This document shows, in pieces, positions 1 through 11,343 of a stretch of 64,000 nt of DNA; position 1 is the first letter of the stretch, and every line of letters begins with the position of its first letter. Source of the DNA: Erodium maritimum (lineage: Eukaryota; Streptophyta; Magnoliopsida; Geraniales; Geraniaceae); NCBI GenBank assembly GCA_963921825.1, contig OY997592.1:63260336-63324335 (forward strand), read 5' to 3'. The translations under genes and the position numbers were made by a program. The notes beneath the pieces are model-generated. The model was not told the origin of the DNA, did not search any database, and worked only from the letters and a program-made list of their open reading frames with translations.

Positions 1-253
1 GGCCCCAACTTGGCTCTCCTCGACGTCCTCCAGAGTGGATTTGGGGACTGGTCTCTGTTGCTGGTGAAGTTAGGGGGCGGGTCTATTAGCTCCTGTGTGC
101 TAATCACGCTTTGGAGTTGTGGAGGTTTGGTTGGGGCGTGTGCTGGGCTTGCGGTGGTGTCAGGGTTCGCGGTGGAGACATGCTCGAGTTTAATCGTGTG
201 GTCCTCTTCTGTGGTGATAGCTGCTCTGGCGGAGGTGCTCTGGTGGAGGAAAG

Positions 254-3213
254 TGTAAGAACCGCCCCCGGTCGAACCGGTGAATTTTGGCGAAGGTTGA
301 CTTTCCGTCGGAAAAGTCAACCGATGACTCCGGGAGTCATTCAGGACCTTTCCGGGACCCAAAAAGCTTACCCGTCGTTACGGTTAGCTTAGTTGGGTCG
401 TTTCCTTTCAAATGGTTATTTTTGCAAAAAAATTCAAACCCGGGTCAAACTAGGTCGAATTTGGAGTTTTAAAGAATAAAAATAATATGAGCTGAGATAT
501 TTTGGATAGGAGTGGACCCTACATGGACACATGTCCATGATAGCTTGGAGGAGAAGAAAAGTGGGAGAAAAGACTAATTGGTCCCAACATATGGACAAAA
601 GAGAGAGAGATGAGTTAAAGGACGAAAGAGACATTTCCACCTTGAGGATAAGACCACATGGGACATTTTTTCCAGCATTTCTACACCTTGGCCGAAACCC
701 CCATGCTAGAGAGAGAAAGTGAAGAACTCCATTGAAGCTCCATTGCTTGAAGAAGAAGAAAGGGAGGAAAAGGGAGCTCCTTTGGGTGATTTCCAACACT
801 AATCTTCTCCAAAATATCATTTTCCTTCTCCTTTCTCCATTCCTAAGGTAAATCTTCAAACCAAATTCATTTTTATGAAATTTGAGTTTTTGGGTTTTCT
901 AGAAAAGACATGAAATCGACTTGGGTCTTAGATATTTAAGGTTCTTAAGGTTCAATTAAATAATTTATGGAGAAAGTGAAGATTAATGATGAAGTTTATT
1001 TGGTTTTTGGTGGTTTTTGATGGAAACCACTTTGGGTCTTGAAAATTTGGAGTGTTTGAGGTGGATTTTGAAGTTTTAGAGCTTAACAATGGTGTTGTGG
1101 AGAACCTAGAACTAGTTAGGAACTTGTTGGGAGAAAGGAAGTATTTTTACGGCGACCGGAGGTTCGCCGGAATCAGGCCACAGGAGGGGGGGAGATGACC
1201 GGCCATGGTCGGCCACACTTAGACCGTGACCGGCCCGGCCCGGTCCGGCCACCCACGGCCATGTGTGGCCATGGGGCCCACATGGCCGAGAATGAATTGT
1301 TTCGTGCTTGGACGGTCTTGGGTGAACCCCGGGACGATAATTCCACACCCGGAACGAATTATGGATGTGATTCATGAAATTTCGGGAAAAACGATTAGAA
1401 ACTTTAGTTGCGAATTTAGAACGCTCGGACCTCGGAATTTAATTCCGTCAAGTGCGTTGGAGCAAGTAAATTTAATTATGATTGATAGAAACGAAAAGGG
1501 AAATTTTCGGAGTCCCGAGGGACGTTTCCCGATTCCGGGTAAAATGGGCCTCTTGGGCCCATTTTGACAAGTTGAGTAATTGGGGTTAGTTTGGGTATTT
1601 CTCTCTTTAATCCACACTTGTTAGCATTAACTCTCGTATTGCTTATGATCTTAGACGTTGGTTTCGAGCTCGGCGGAGGAGGCTACTAGGCGACTCGAGT
1701 TGACTAAGCGTTTGGATAGCGATCGAGGTAAGGAAGAGTAGTAAATACCACTTTAATTAAGGAATATCACTAGTATGCATATAGGATATTAATAACCGAA
1801 TAGTATGCATATAGGATACTAATAACCGGAATAATTATAGACTCACATGTAGGATGTGAATAACTAGAATAACCGCTTTAAATTATTGGAATTGTCGTGC
1901 TGTAGAATCACATATGGCCATGTCGGGCCTTAGGATTGTGTGTTGATTATGTTTGTTTGCAGTTAGTAGTCCTGTAATGTTGATGAGAAGCATGTTCCGT
2001 GTTTAATTTAAGAATTATGTTATGCTATTAGCATGTGATATAAATTATTGTCTTGTGATATGATCGGGTGAATGAATGCGATGAATGTGAATGAATGTGA
2101 TGAATGTGATGAATGTGATATGAGTTGTTGTCTCGTGATATGATTGGGTGAATGATAGACCGATGTGGTGTGCTCGGTAAGTTATATCGGTAAGCTATGA
2201 CGGTCTGATATGATCGGTGTGCTATGTTCAATATGGTATTTCCTGGTGTGACTTGTACCCCGTGCTACGGGAAGGTACCCGACCGACGGAGGATTCCGGT
2301 CCGATGTGTTATGAGATTTACCCCGATGTTGTGTGTCCGGGAAGACATCTAGACCGATGGTGTATTCCGGTATGATGTATTGTTGTTTCACCCCGATGTT
2401 GTGTGTCCGGGAAGACATCTAGACCGATGGGATATTCCGGTATGATGTATTGTTTGGTTTCACCCCAGTGCTGTGTGTCCGGGAAGACATCTAGACCGAT
2501 GGTGCATTCCGGTATGATGTGGTTGTTTCACCTAGATGATGTGTGTCTGGGAAGACGTATAAAGCGATGGTGTATTTCGGTATGACGTGTTGGTTTCACC
2601 CCGATGCTGTGTGTTTGGGAAGATATCTAGACCGAGGTTGTGTTCCGGTACGATATGTTGAGCCGTGTGTGATGATCGAAGTATCATGGTATATCTTTCT
2701 TATGTCTGTATGATGTTGGGTTTGGGTGACATTTGTAGTTGGAGTCGTAGAAGAATGTTCTGTTGTTTGTACGTTTCTTTATCTTAGAGCTATTGTCGAT
2801 AATGTTGCTTTCCCGTTGTTTTTGTTGTGTTGTCGTTGTTTAGTATGTTTTAATGATCGAGTAATTGTAGCGACGGAGCGGAAGTCCATTCCCTTTTACT
2901 ACTTTTTCCTACTGGGCAAAAGCTCACCCCCTTTACTTATTGTTTGACAGGTATCGATCGCGAGTTGGTCTAGAGGACGTCTCGGAGCTCGGGAGCTCAT
3001 AGAGAGTCCGGGGATTTCTTGCTTAGTAGAGACGTACTTTCTCTTTTGTACTAAACCTTGTTTTCTTTATTTGGTGTTCGAGTGTTTGACTCGTCGTACT
3101 GGTTTTGTTGACTTGGAACTAATTTAGGAGATTTATGTCGTTTAAATTTTACTTTTATTATTATTCTTAGCTCACGTCTCGAGTCCGGTCAAAACCGGAT
3201 TTGGGGAGTGATA
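254..3213 (+). mobile_element. Solo LTR, long-LTR Ty3/gypsy family (TSD GAAAG)
   Basis: A 2960-bp LTR starting TGTAAGAACCGC and ending in a mutated form of the family terminus GGGGCGTGACA (here GGGGAGTGATA). It is flanked by a perfect 5-bp target duplication GAAAG (249-253 and 3214-3218). No internal region or second LTR is present, so it is the product of LTR-LTR recombination. Inside are a tandem array (2249-2660), the conserved hairpin near the 3' end (2913-2926, loop degenerated to AAAA) and the terminal hairpin TCCGGTCAAAACCGGA (3184-3199). ORFs in it are chance frames. Confidence 0.93.
2249..2660 (+). repeat. Tandem array inside LTR, about 70-bp unit, five to six copies
   Basis: Units begin with CCCCGATGTTGTGTGTCCGG-like sequence near 2321, 2391, 2463, 2531 and 2599, preceded by a more diverged unit near 2255. 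The period is 68-71 bp and units differ by scattered substitutions. The related LTR at 24572-27440 has a distantly similar array; other family members carry unrelated arrays at the same relative place. Confidence 0.85.
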
Positions 3214-4083
3214 GAAAGACTCTTCAGGCTCAGGTGATTCTTCCAGATCTGGATGTGGCATGTCCTTCCCTTCAGCGGATCGGTTCAGTTCTGGTTATTT
3301 CGTCATCGGTGGAGCCCGTCTTCTTCCCGTCGCTGGCTCCGCTCAGAAGCTTGCTCTTTTGCCTGCTTTTGGCTCCTGAGGTCGGTAAGACTCCTCATCC
3401 CTCTCATGTCCTTAGTTGGTTTTCTGCTTCTCCACCGACCTTATTATTTTTAGTTGGGATTTCTTGTATTCCCCGCCACGTATGTGGTTGGGTCTCGCCG
3501 GAATTCGATGTAGGCCACCGGCGAGTGCACTGGGCAGTTATGCCTCTAGAACCCTCTGGCAAATAGTTAGGTTTTGTGGGTTCCGGTTGTATTCCACTGG
3601 AATTTCTCGGTCGTTTCGTGGTGCTGGCGCTGGTACTAAAGACAATCGTACTCTCTTCGAAGGTTCGTGGTTCTTTTGAGATGAGAGTAGTTGTAATTCT
3701 AGTTTTGGACTAGAGTTAGGGATGTCTCGGGTTGTTGGAGGTTATATGTTCTTCCTGTCCTTAATGGTAGTCATATCCGGTATTTAGGCCTGTTTTAAAA
3801 CAAAATATAGCTTCTAAGGTGAATAAATCTGGTTTATAGACCTTTTCCTTTGTTGTTTTAGTTGGTTTGTATCTGTTCTATTGTTCTTCTCCTATTGTGG
3901 GGCTGGTGTTTGTGTTTGCTGGTTAATTCTCAGTGTGTAGAGAATTGTTGGGTTGAGGATCCTTCTAACGATTGCTTTTAGGTTGTACTTCTCTCCCTCT
4001 TTTTCACTTTACAGAGCAGATTTTATAAATATGCCTTGCTATATTTGAATGATATACAATATTATTGAACTGGAAAAAAAAAA

Positions 4084-5077
4084 TTAACCCAACGCTATCG
4101 GCCCAAAGAATGGTACCAGAAGTTTTATGCCTTTTCTATTTCCCAATTCCCAGAGTAATTTTAGTTAATTGAAGGTATGGTGCTGAATTTAGGGCTTTGA
4201 ATTTCGAATCAAATTAGGGTTTATGAGGGTGTGGGCTTGTATTTTCACGAACTGATGACTAGGAATTGAACCCAAATCTCCCCCCACAATTCAATTTGTA
4301 AAATGGGTCTCTGCCCAGACCTAGTTCTTCGAGTACTGAATTTTGGGTTTCGTTGTTTCTATTTGTGATTTTGTTTAGTAGAGGGTGAAATATGGCCAAG
4401 AATCTATAATCGAAAGCCTATCCGGATTTGGTTTTTTGATAATCTCACTGTTTCGATGGTTCTGGGTTTGTAGAGATTGATTTTGATGTTTCTAGGTTTG
4501 ATTTTGATTTCCAAAGATGTATATGAGTTGGATTTGGAAAGGACAAGTAATTTGGAATCGAAGTCTAGATTTGGAACAAAATGGATGGCGGATTGCGTTT
4601 GGAACAAAACCTGTTGAAGAAGTTGTTTTTGGGAAGCAAAATGAAAAATAAATTAATAAGAAAAGAATCAAAAAATAAATCATTAATAATAAAAAATAAT
4701 TTATAAAAAAAATAATAAGAATAATTTACATTTATGAAAATAAAATTTTAAAATTGAATAATTTACATTTATGCAAAAGAATTTTCTAAACTGATTTTTT
4801 TAAAACTGAAATCTAATTTTTAAGTATAAAAACTGTTTTTTATATATTTTTAAAATTTTAAATATGATTTTTTATATTTTGAAAATTGAAATATTATTTT
4901 TATATATTTTTACTGATTTAAAAAAAATTAAAATTAAATGTTTTTATAAAATAAAATAAAACTGTTTTTTTATAAAATAAATAAATAATTTTTTTTTGAA
5001 AACTAATGACCTATATTTAAAAATTTGACTGTTAGTGTGGGTATTATAGACCTTATAAGTGTTCGGATGAAAAAAAT
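4084..5077. other. AT-rich intergenic stretch, no gene seen
   Basis: Low-complexity AT-rich sequence, strongest at 4640-5000 with many A and T runs. No coding pattern, RNA gene or classifiable repeat was recognised. Confidence 0.5.
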
Positions 5078-5377
5078 GGGATAATTATCATTTCTAACCC
5101 CAAACTTTACGTCAAATTCATATCCTAGCCTCTCCTCACCTTTCGTTTCAAATCCTAACCTCAACTTTCGTTTTTTTTTTTCAAAACCTATAATTTACTG
5201 TTCGAATTAACGGAACAGTTAATTTGTTGGTCACGTGCACACTTAACTGACCCCATATTTCGAATTTATTCCCATTTTTACCCTTGACCCTTTCTCATTG
5301 ATACCCTCCTAAATCCATTCACATTCACAATCCATGAATTTGATGTAAAGTTTGGGGTTGAGAATGATAATTATCCT
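5078..5377. mobile_element. MITE, MULE-like, 300 bp
   Basis: The left end GGGATAATTATCATTTCTAA is repeated in reverse complement at the right end (AGGATAATTATCATTCTCAA read inward). The terminal inverted repeats run at least 45 bp and include a shared AACCCCAAACTTTAC block. The flanks carry an 8-bp A-rich direct repeat (AAAAAAAT at 5070-5077 and 5378-5385). It has no coding capacity. The termini match those of the MITE at 49754-50063, whose direct repeat is 9 bp, so a Mutator-like origin is likely. A-rich flanks make the exact duplication uncertain. Confidence 0.75.
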
Positions 5378-5671
5378 AAAAAAATTGATGATAAATTGAC
5401 AACTGACATGAAATAAATAAAATATTTGCACTCTAAAATACTGAGCTATCACAATAAATAATTAGGATTGTGAGATAAAAAAATTAATATCTAAAATAAT
5501 GAGATGAAATTTACACTTACACTAATAATAATGATCATCCACTATGTTAATTTTTGTTTAGAAAAAACTAATTTAGGATTGGACGTGTTTTACAACCTTC
5601 CTCAAAACTTCTGACATGAAACTCGTGACTTATAAGATATGCTCAAAATGCTTGACAATTTGTAATTTGAT

Positions 5672-5815
5672 GGATGCGTATGTTGATAGATTATTTTTTT
5701 TAATCAAATTGATAAATTAAATTAATATCACATGTAACATGTAATTGGACGCATATATCAATGAATTCTTTTTTTAATAAATATAAATTAAATTAATACC
5801 ACACATAATTTTATT
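5672..5815. repeat. Imperfect tandem duplication, 75-bp period
   Basis: GGATGCGTATGTTGATAGAT (from 5672) and GGACGCATATATCAATGAAT (from 5747) start two diverged AT-rich copies, each containing AAATTAAATTAATA. No function is suggested. Confidence 0.6.
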
Positions 5816-5829
5816 AATAACCTTAGTTT

Positions 5830-7130
5830 TTTAAGTTCTAGCCTTTTCTCTTTAACGAGGAATAGGGTTTGTAGAAAAAATGAAGGCAGTGTATACTTTT
5901 TAGACGACGTTAACAACGGAAGACATCTGTTCCCGCCATAACAGGACTCGTTTGTGAGGAAAGGGTTCGGTACAGTCCGAATTTGGATGTCGGGGGTGGG
6001 TCCTCATTCACAGTGGGTGGATCGGACTATGGTGTTCCCCGAACGTTACCATCGTGGTGACGACACAGGGTGGCTTTTCCAGGGGGATCGCACTGGGACT
6101 GCTGTTGGATCTGGTTACGAGATTACCAGCCATGGAGATTGCTAATCACGAGCCCCGACAGATCTCTCCATCGGAGGAGGTGGCTTTGCGTCAACGATGA
6201 GGGATGAGAGAAGTGGTTGAACATGTACGATTAACTTCAGGCATGAGGTCAGAGCATGATGCAAGGTATACGGTTAGCGAGACCACCGCTCTTGAGGACC
6301 AACGAGTTTTCCCGCTAGTGGGTGTCGGCTTAAAACAAAGACAGGGGCCGAGAGAAGCTAATGAATAATGGGGATGGATGGGAGGGGAAGGATGTTCATC
6401 CCACACTAACATGAGTAGGAGTGCAGAGGCTCGGAACCCGGGGGTCAACCGATATTGGTGACAAGGTCACTCTTGGACTTTGTAAACGACCAATTGTTAG
6501 TTATCTTGGTTTATGATAGCAATGTTTTGTGGACTCCGATGAAGCGTCTGGGAAGCCAACGAGAGGCGGTAAGTACCCTGACATCGCCTAATGAGGGTCA
6601 GCAGGACCGATGAGGGGTTTGTAGGTATCATCTCCTCACTTGTCGTAGGGAGGAAGGGGTTCTACCAAGGACCGACACAGTGCCCTCTATCTTTTCGGGA
6701 TCCATCATCTCTACGTTTTTGGAGCCCTCATCTATCATTCGAGGGAGGACGACGCCAGATAGGACCACAAAGGAGTACTTAGTATGTGATGACGCCAATT
6801 CTATTCCGGTAATAGGCACGCTCAATGGAACAATTTTTATTCTCTCTCTGGCATCTCCCCTTCCCCAACCTAACTTCAGCCGCCACCCTTTTCTTCCCCC
6901 CACCCCTCCCCCGTTGGTGTGCCTCCAGCTCCGGCCACGGTTGTTGCCGATGGAGGCCTTCCTTCCTCCCCCTTCCCCCTCTCTCTCCTTCTCCTTCCTC
7001 CCTGTTGTGGTGATGCTCGCATTCTCTGTGTTAGACTCCCACGTCTCGAGCGGGGACACGACCGACGATATAATCGGGAAAAATCAAACGAATTAGGCGA
7101 GGACTGCTATGCAGCCTCGCCAAGCCCAAT
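5830..7130. other. GC-richer unclassified island, probably a decayed repeat
   Basis: Base composition changes sharply from the AT-rich left flank to a balanced, CpG-containing sequence, then to a pyrimidine-rich block (about 6835-7015, long CCCTCC/CTCTC runs). Short ORFs exist on both strands but none resembles a known family, and no terminal repeats or tail were found. A decayed retroelement is the simplest reading. It lies directly upstream of the dioxygenase promoter. Confidence 0.35.
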
Positions 7131-7141
7131 GAGTAAGCAAG

Positions 7142-7177
7142 GATTCAGGGACTTTTACTGGGAGGGATCCCTGAATC
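7142..7177. other. Short perfect inverted repeat (10-bp stem)
   Basis: GATTCAGGGA at 7142-7151 is the exact reverse complement of TCCCTGAATC at 7168-7177, with a 16-bp spacer. It lies about 540 bp upstream of the dioxygenase start codon. Role unknown; it may be chance. Confidence 0.4.
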
Positions 7178-7620
7178 ATACATATCCTCCCTTACAAACT
7201 GTCAAGTTCAAGTTCGGTCGCCCACATCACGACACAAAAAGTCCTTGGAAAATAGGGATCAAGCAATGTTCAGGAACTACTTTGAACGATTCTTGACAGT
7301 TTGAGTTTTTTTGGTTTTAATTACTGTTTTAGTTTTAATTAATGTCTATCAATACTGTCACCTATTGTAGGACCAATCATCTTGTCTCAGAGTTTTTGAA
7401 TCAAAGACCTCCCAAAGTCTTTGACCGTTATATAACGACTCTTTAAAGTTTCAATAATATCGTTTATTCTAAAAAAGCTTGTACAAATGAAACATCAAAA
7501 TAGACGTGATAATGTGCTTTCCTTATATATGAAGACACACAACAACTACAATGTTATTTAAAGCCAGACTTGATGTTCTGAACAAATATAAAAATATAAG
7601 GAGAGGCCAACCCACATTTG

Positions 7621-7628
7621 TATAAATA
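7621..7628 (+). promoter_or_regulatory. Candidate TATA box of the dioxygenase gene
   Basis: TATAAATA lies 94 bp upstream of the start codon at 7715, a usual plant spacing that would place the transcription start near 7650. A second TATATAT-like motif is further upstream near 7525. An upstream ATG at 7651 opens a 24-codon frame overlapping the true start if the transcript begins before it. Confidence 0.55.
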
Positions 7629-7745
7629 TACCATAAGTATAGTCTCTACAATGCATGCAAAAACCAGTTCCATACTTCTCTCCCTCTTGCTTTGTCACAG
7701 AGACCCAACCATCAATGGCTGAAACCACCAAGTGCTCATCAGCAG

Positions 7746-7920
7746 TGTTAGATTGTATTAGTTATGTACTTATATTCTAGTTTAGTTAGAGTTCTATTCT
7801 AATAGTAGCTCTCTTGTATAGGTAGTTTACTTTGTAACATACTCTGTAATTGAGTGCTCTATTTGTACCTTGATTCAACACAAGCAATGGTAATTGACAC
7901 AATTCTATTCAGAACTTTCT
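7746..7920 (+). repeat. 5' LTR of the copia element
   Basis: 175 bp, starts TGTTAGATTG and ends ACTTTCT, where the partner ends ACTTTCA. The terminal CA is therefore mutated to CT. Confidence 0.95.
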
Positions 7921-7932
7921 TGGTATCAGAGC
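7921..7932 (+). other. Primer-binding site of the copia element
   Basis: TGGTATCAGAGC directly follows the left LTR. It is complementary to the 3' end of plant initiator tRNA-Met, the usual primer of this class. Confidence 0.9.
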
Positions 7933-8041
7933 CTCTCAAGCTCTTCATCACGTTACCATTTTTTTTCTCTTTTTTCAAAAGCTTCTACAACCACCTACTA
8001 CCTTTGCTTAATATCTGTCCTCTGGTTCTGTCCTCTGTTTC

Positions 8042-11000
8042 ATCATCACCAAACAACACTCACAATCGGCCTCTCCTCAACAGTCACAAGGGCCGGCTTA
8101 TTTTCCACACACATTTCAGCAAGCCACTCAAGCAACGGATTTAAATCAGTTATTCGCTACCATGACACTTCAGCAGCCTCAAGATGGTTGGTACATGGAC
8201 ACAGGTGCCTCCTCACACACTGCTTCTCATTCCGGTACATTCTCAAACGTTACACCTTGCTTAAATTCTAGTTCGATTATTGTTGGAAATGGTGCTGTAT
8301 TACCTGTTTATTTTACCGGTCAATCTTCTCTTTCGTCATCTGTTGGAAATTTAAAATTGCGTGACATTCTTATTAGCCCTCACATTATTAAAAATCTTAT
8401 TTCTGTCCGTCAATTTACTCGTGATAATAATTGCTCTGTTGAGTTTGACCCTGCTGGATTTTCTGTGAAGGATCTACTGACCGGCACTCATATCCTCCGA
8501 TGTGATAGCACTGGGGATCTCTATCCCGTTGTTGCTTCCAACCCTCCATCGTCCACTTCGCCACCTGTTTCATTGTCTCTCTCCATCAATGTCACTCCTA
8601 CCACCTGGCATCGACGTCTCGGACATCCCGACGCTCAAATATTTAAATTTCTTTGTTCTAGAAGTTTTATTTCATGTAATAAGGATTTTTCAGATACTAT
8701 TTGTCATGCATGTCAATTAGGCAAACATACACGCCTTCCTTTTTCTCCTTCCCTTTCTCGTACTACGCATTTGTTTGAACTTATCCATTCTGCTCTTTGG
8801 ACTTCACCCATTGTTAGCTCTAGTGGCTTCAAATATTACTTGTTATTCTTGGACGATTTCTCTCATTTTTTGTGGGTTTTTCCCCTCCGTGCTAAATCCG
8901 AGGTTTTTAACTTGTTTACTCGATTTCATGCTTATGTGCGCACTCAGTATTCCCTTCCCATTCAAGCCTTCCAATGTGACAATGGCCGTGAATTCGATAA
9001 CTCTCCCTTTCATGAATTTTTTCACTCTCATGGCATCCACTTTCGCTTCTCTTGTCCTCACACTTCTCAACAAAATGGCAAGGCGGAACGCATGATTCGA
9101 ACAGTGAATAACATGGCTCGGTCTCTTCTCTTTCAAGCTCAATTACCGTCCACTTTTTGGGTAGAAGCTCTCCATATGGCCGTCCACACTCTAAATCTTC
9201 TACCTACTAAGACATTTTCCTTTCGTACCCCATTTGAAATCCTCTACAATACATTTCCCACCTATGATCATCTTCGTGTTTTCGGCTGCCTCTGTTACCC
9301 CAACCTCTCTTCCACAACACCCCACAAGCTAGCGCCGCGTTCTGTAGCCTGCGTTTTTCTCGGATACCCTCCTAATCATCGGGGCTTTCGCTGTCTTAAC
9401 CTCTCTACCGGACGTGTTATCATTTCCCGTCATGTCACCTTTGACGAAACGATCTTTCCCTACCCCTCTCATCATTCTCTTGATCCCTCCGACTCTTATG
9501 ACTTCCTCACCCGCTCCTCAGATGAAACCTCTTCTCTTATTCACTCTCCATATTTTTCTTTCCCCTCTGCATCTCCGATCCCTCCAGAAGTTCCACCTTC
9601 GTCGCATTCTCCGTCGCACTCTCCTCCGTTTTCTCCGATGCATTCTCCTCATCCTCGTCCGCTTCCCGAATCTCCTTCGACTCCTTCACCAACCCCATCT
9701 CCCAACCCACCTTCCATACCTGCTCCTCCGGCCCGTCCCTATCATCCTATGACTACTCGTAGTGAGGCTGGAGTCTTTCGCCCACATCGTTTCCTTGATC
9801 TTCATGTCTCCAGCTCGTCTATCTCCCCCATTCCACGATCTTCCTCTCAAGCTCTTTGCGACCCTAATTGAAGGCAAGCAATGGAGTCCGAGCTTTCTGC
9901 TCTCCATTCTAATGACACTTGGGATTTGGTCCCGTGCCCTCCGGATGTTAATCTTGTCGGCTCCAAATGGATTTTTCGTCACAAGTTTCATTCTGATGGG
10001 TCACTAGAGCGTTATAAAGCTCGTTTGGTTGCTCAGGGTTACACGCAACAAGCTGGCATTGACTACGATGACACTTTTAGTCCAGTAGTCAAACCAGCTA
10101 CTATTCACACCATCCTTAGCATTTCTTTGTCTTCCTCGTGGCCTATACATCAACCCGATGTCAAAAATGTCTTTCTTCATGGTGATCTTCGTGAGACTGT
10201 CTATATGAAACAACCCCCTAACTTTTCTGACCCCTCCCTCCCTAACCATGTCGTCTCAAGAAGGCCCTCTACGGCCTTAAACAGGCCCCTCAGGCCTGGT
10301 ATCATCATTTTTCTTCCTACCTTCTTTCCATAGACTTCGTCAATAGTCAGGCTGACACATCTCTCTTTATCTATCGTCGCGGATCTCACACGGCCTATCT
10401 TCTTCTATATGTTGATGATATCATTCTCACTGCTTCTTCCCCCGACCTTATTTCTTCCATAACCTCTCGCCTTAGCTCTAAATTTTCCATGACCAATCTT
10501 GGTCCACTTCACTATTTCCTCGGCATTTCTGTCACTCGCACTTCCTCTGGACTTCTACTTTCTCAAGAAAAGTTCGCTCGAGAAATTCTGGCTCGGGCTA
10601 ACATGTCTTCCTGTAACCCGTGTCTAACTCCAGTTGATACCAAATCCAAGCTCTCATCTTCTTCTTGTCCCCCGGTCTTTGATCCTTCACTTTATCGAAG
10701 TTTGGCAGGTGCACTTCAATATCTTACATTCACTCGTCCTGACATTTCCTATGCTGTCCAACAAATTTGCCTTGTCATGCATGACCCTTGAGAACCTCAT
10801 TTTCATGCCCTTAAACGTATCCTTCGATACATACAGGGCACCCTTTCCTATGGCCTTCACCTTCGTCCTTCCCCTACTCTCTCGCTCACAGCTTATTATG
10901 ATGCTGACTGGGCCGGTTGTCCTGACACTCGTCGCTCTACATCCGGTTATTGTGTCTTTCTTGGTTCCAATCTCATCTCTTGGTCATCCAAGCGCCAACA

Positions 11001-11168
11001 TGTTGTCTCTCGTTCCAGTGCTGAAGCTGAATATCGTGGTGTTGCCAATGCTGTCGCTGAGTCATGTTGGCTTCGTAATCTCTTGCTCGAATTACATTGT
11101 CCTCTGTCCACTACGACTTCCGTTCCAGTCTCAGCGTCCTTCCATCTCGAGCTTCGACTGCGGGGGTG
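8042..11168 (+). pseudogene. Copia gag-pol polyprotein relic (PR-IN-RT-RH)
   Basis: A frame containing the end of gag (AYFPHTFQQATQATDLNQLF) runs through the protease motif DTGASSH, the GAG-pre-integrase box WHRRLGHP, integrase, and RT ([20 protein letters not shown]). An in-frame stop lies at 9869-9871. A one-base shift near 10250 moves the frame; the RT active site YVDDIILT, DADWAG and RSSAEAEYR of RNase H follow, with another stop at 10789-10791. In integrase the first catalytic Asp appears to be Ala (HSALW where relatives have HSDLW); the second Asp (FQCDNG) and the Glu (QNGKAER) remain. The gag zinc knuckle is absent, and the C-terminal RNase H segment after HCPLSTTT is joined directly to the polyprotein end, implying a deletion of roughly 0.3 kb. 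Confidence 0.9.
11157..11168 (+). other. Polypurine tract of the copia element
   Basis: GCGGGGGTG immediately before the right LTR matches the usual position of the plus-strand primer. It is short and interrupted by T. Confidence 0.6.
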
Positions 11169-11343
11169 TGTTAGATTGTATTAGTTATGTACTTATATTC
11201 TAGTTTAGTTAGAGTTCTATTCTAATAGTAGCTCTCTTGTATAGGTAGTTTACTTTGTAACATACTCTGTAATTGAGTGCTCTATTTGTACCCTGATTCA
11301 ACACAAGCAATGGTAATTGACACAATTCTATTCAGAACTTTCA
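11169..11343 (+). repeat. 3' LTR of the copia element
   Basis: 175 bp, TGTTAGATTG to ACTTTCA, two mismatches to the 5' LTR. It is followed by the target duplication AGCAG and then the rest of dioxygenase exon 1. Confidence 0.95.

Larger units (their letters stand above)
1..4083 (+). mobile_element. A-tailed retroposon (LINE-like 3' region), interrupted by a solo LTR
   Basis: The plus strand of 1-253 and 3219-4083 is poor in A and rich in G/T, has no convincing ORF, and ends in a run of ten A at 4074-4083 after a TTTATAAAT-containing stretch. The same style of sequence and tail ends the retroposon at 52442-63693 and, on the minus strand, the one at 21579-22080, so I read it as the long 3' non-coding part of a plant LINE or a non-autonomous derivative. 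The solo LTR at 254-3213 sits inside it with a clean target duplication, so the retroposon is older. The 5' end lies outside the window. No reverse transcriptase or RNase H is visible, so the LINE assignment is an inference. Confidence 0.5.
7746..11343 (+). mobile_element. Ty1/copia retrotransposon inserted in exon 1 of the dioxygenase gene
   Basis: A 3598-bp element in the same orientation as the gene. It has two 175-bp LTRs, a primer-binding site directly after the left LTR, a purine tract before the right LTR, and the 5-bp target duplication AGCAG (7741-7745 and 11344-11348). The LTRs differ at two positions only (T/C at 7870 versus its partner, and the last base), so insertion is recent. 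The order protease-integrase-RT-RNase H marks it as copia, and the very short LTRs suit an Ale/Retrofit-like lineage (inference). It is non-autonomous: gag is mostly missing, there are in-frame stops and a frameshift, and the RNase H end is deleted. Confidence 0.96.

Noticed and set aside
3201-3566. 121-codon plus-strand ORF starting at the solo LTR edge
   Set aside because: The start lies in the LTR terminus and crosses the target duplication; composition-driven open frame in an A-poor retroposon with no recognisable domain.
6628-7096. Overlapping ORFs of about 140 codons on both strands
   Set aside because: Pyrimidine-rich low-complexity tract makes both strands open; no family resemblance on either.
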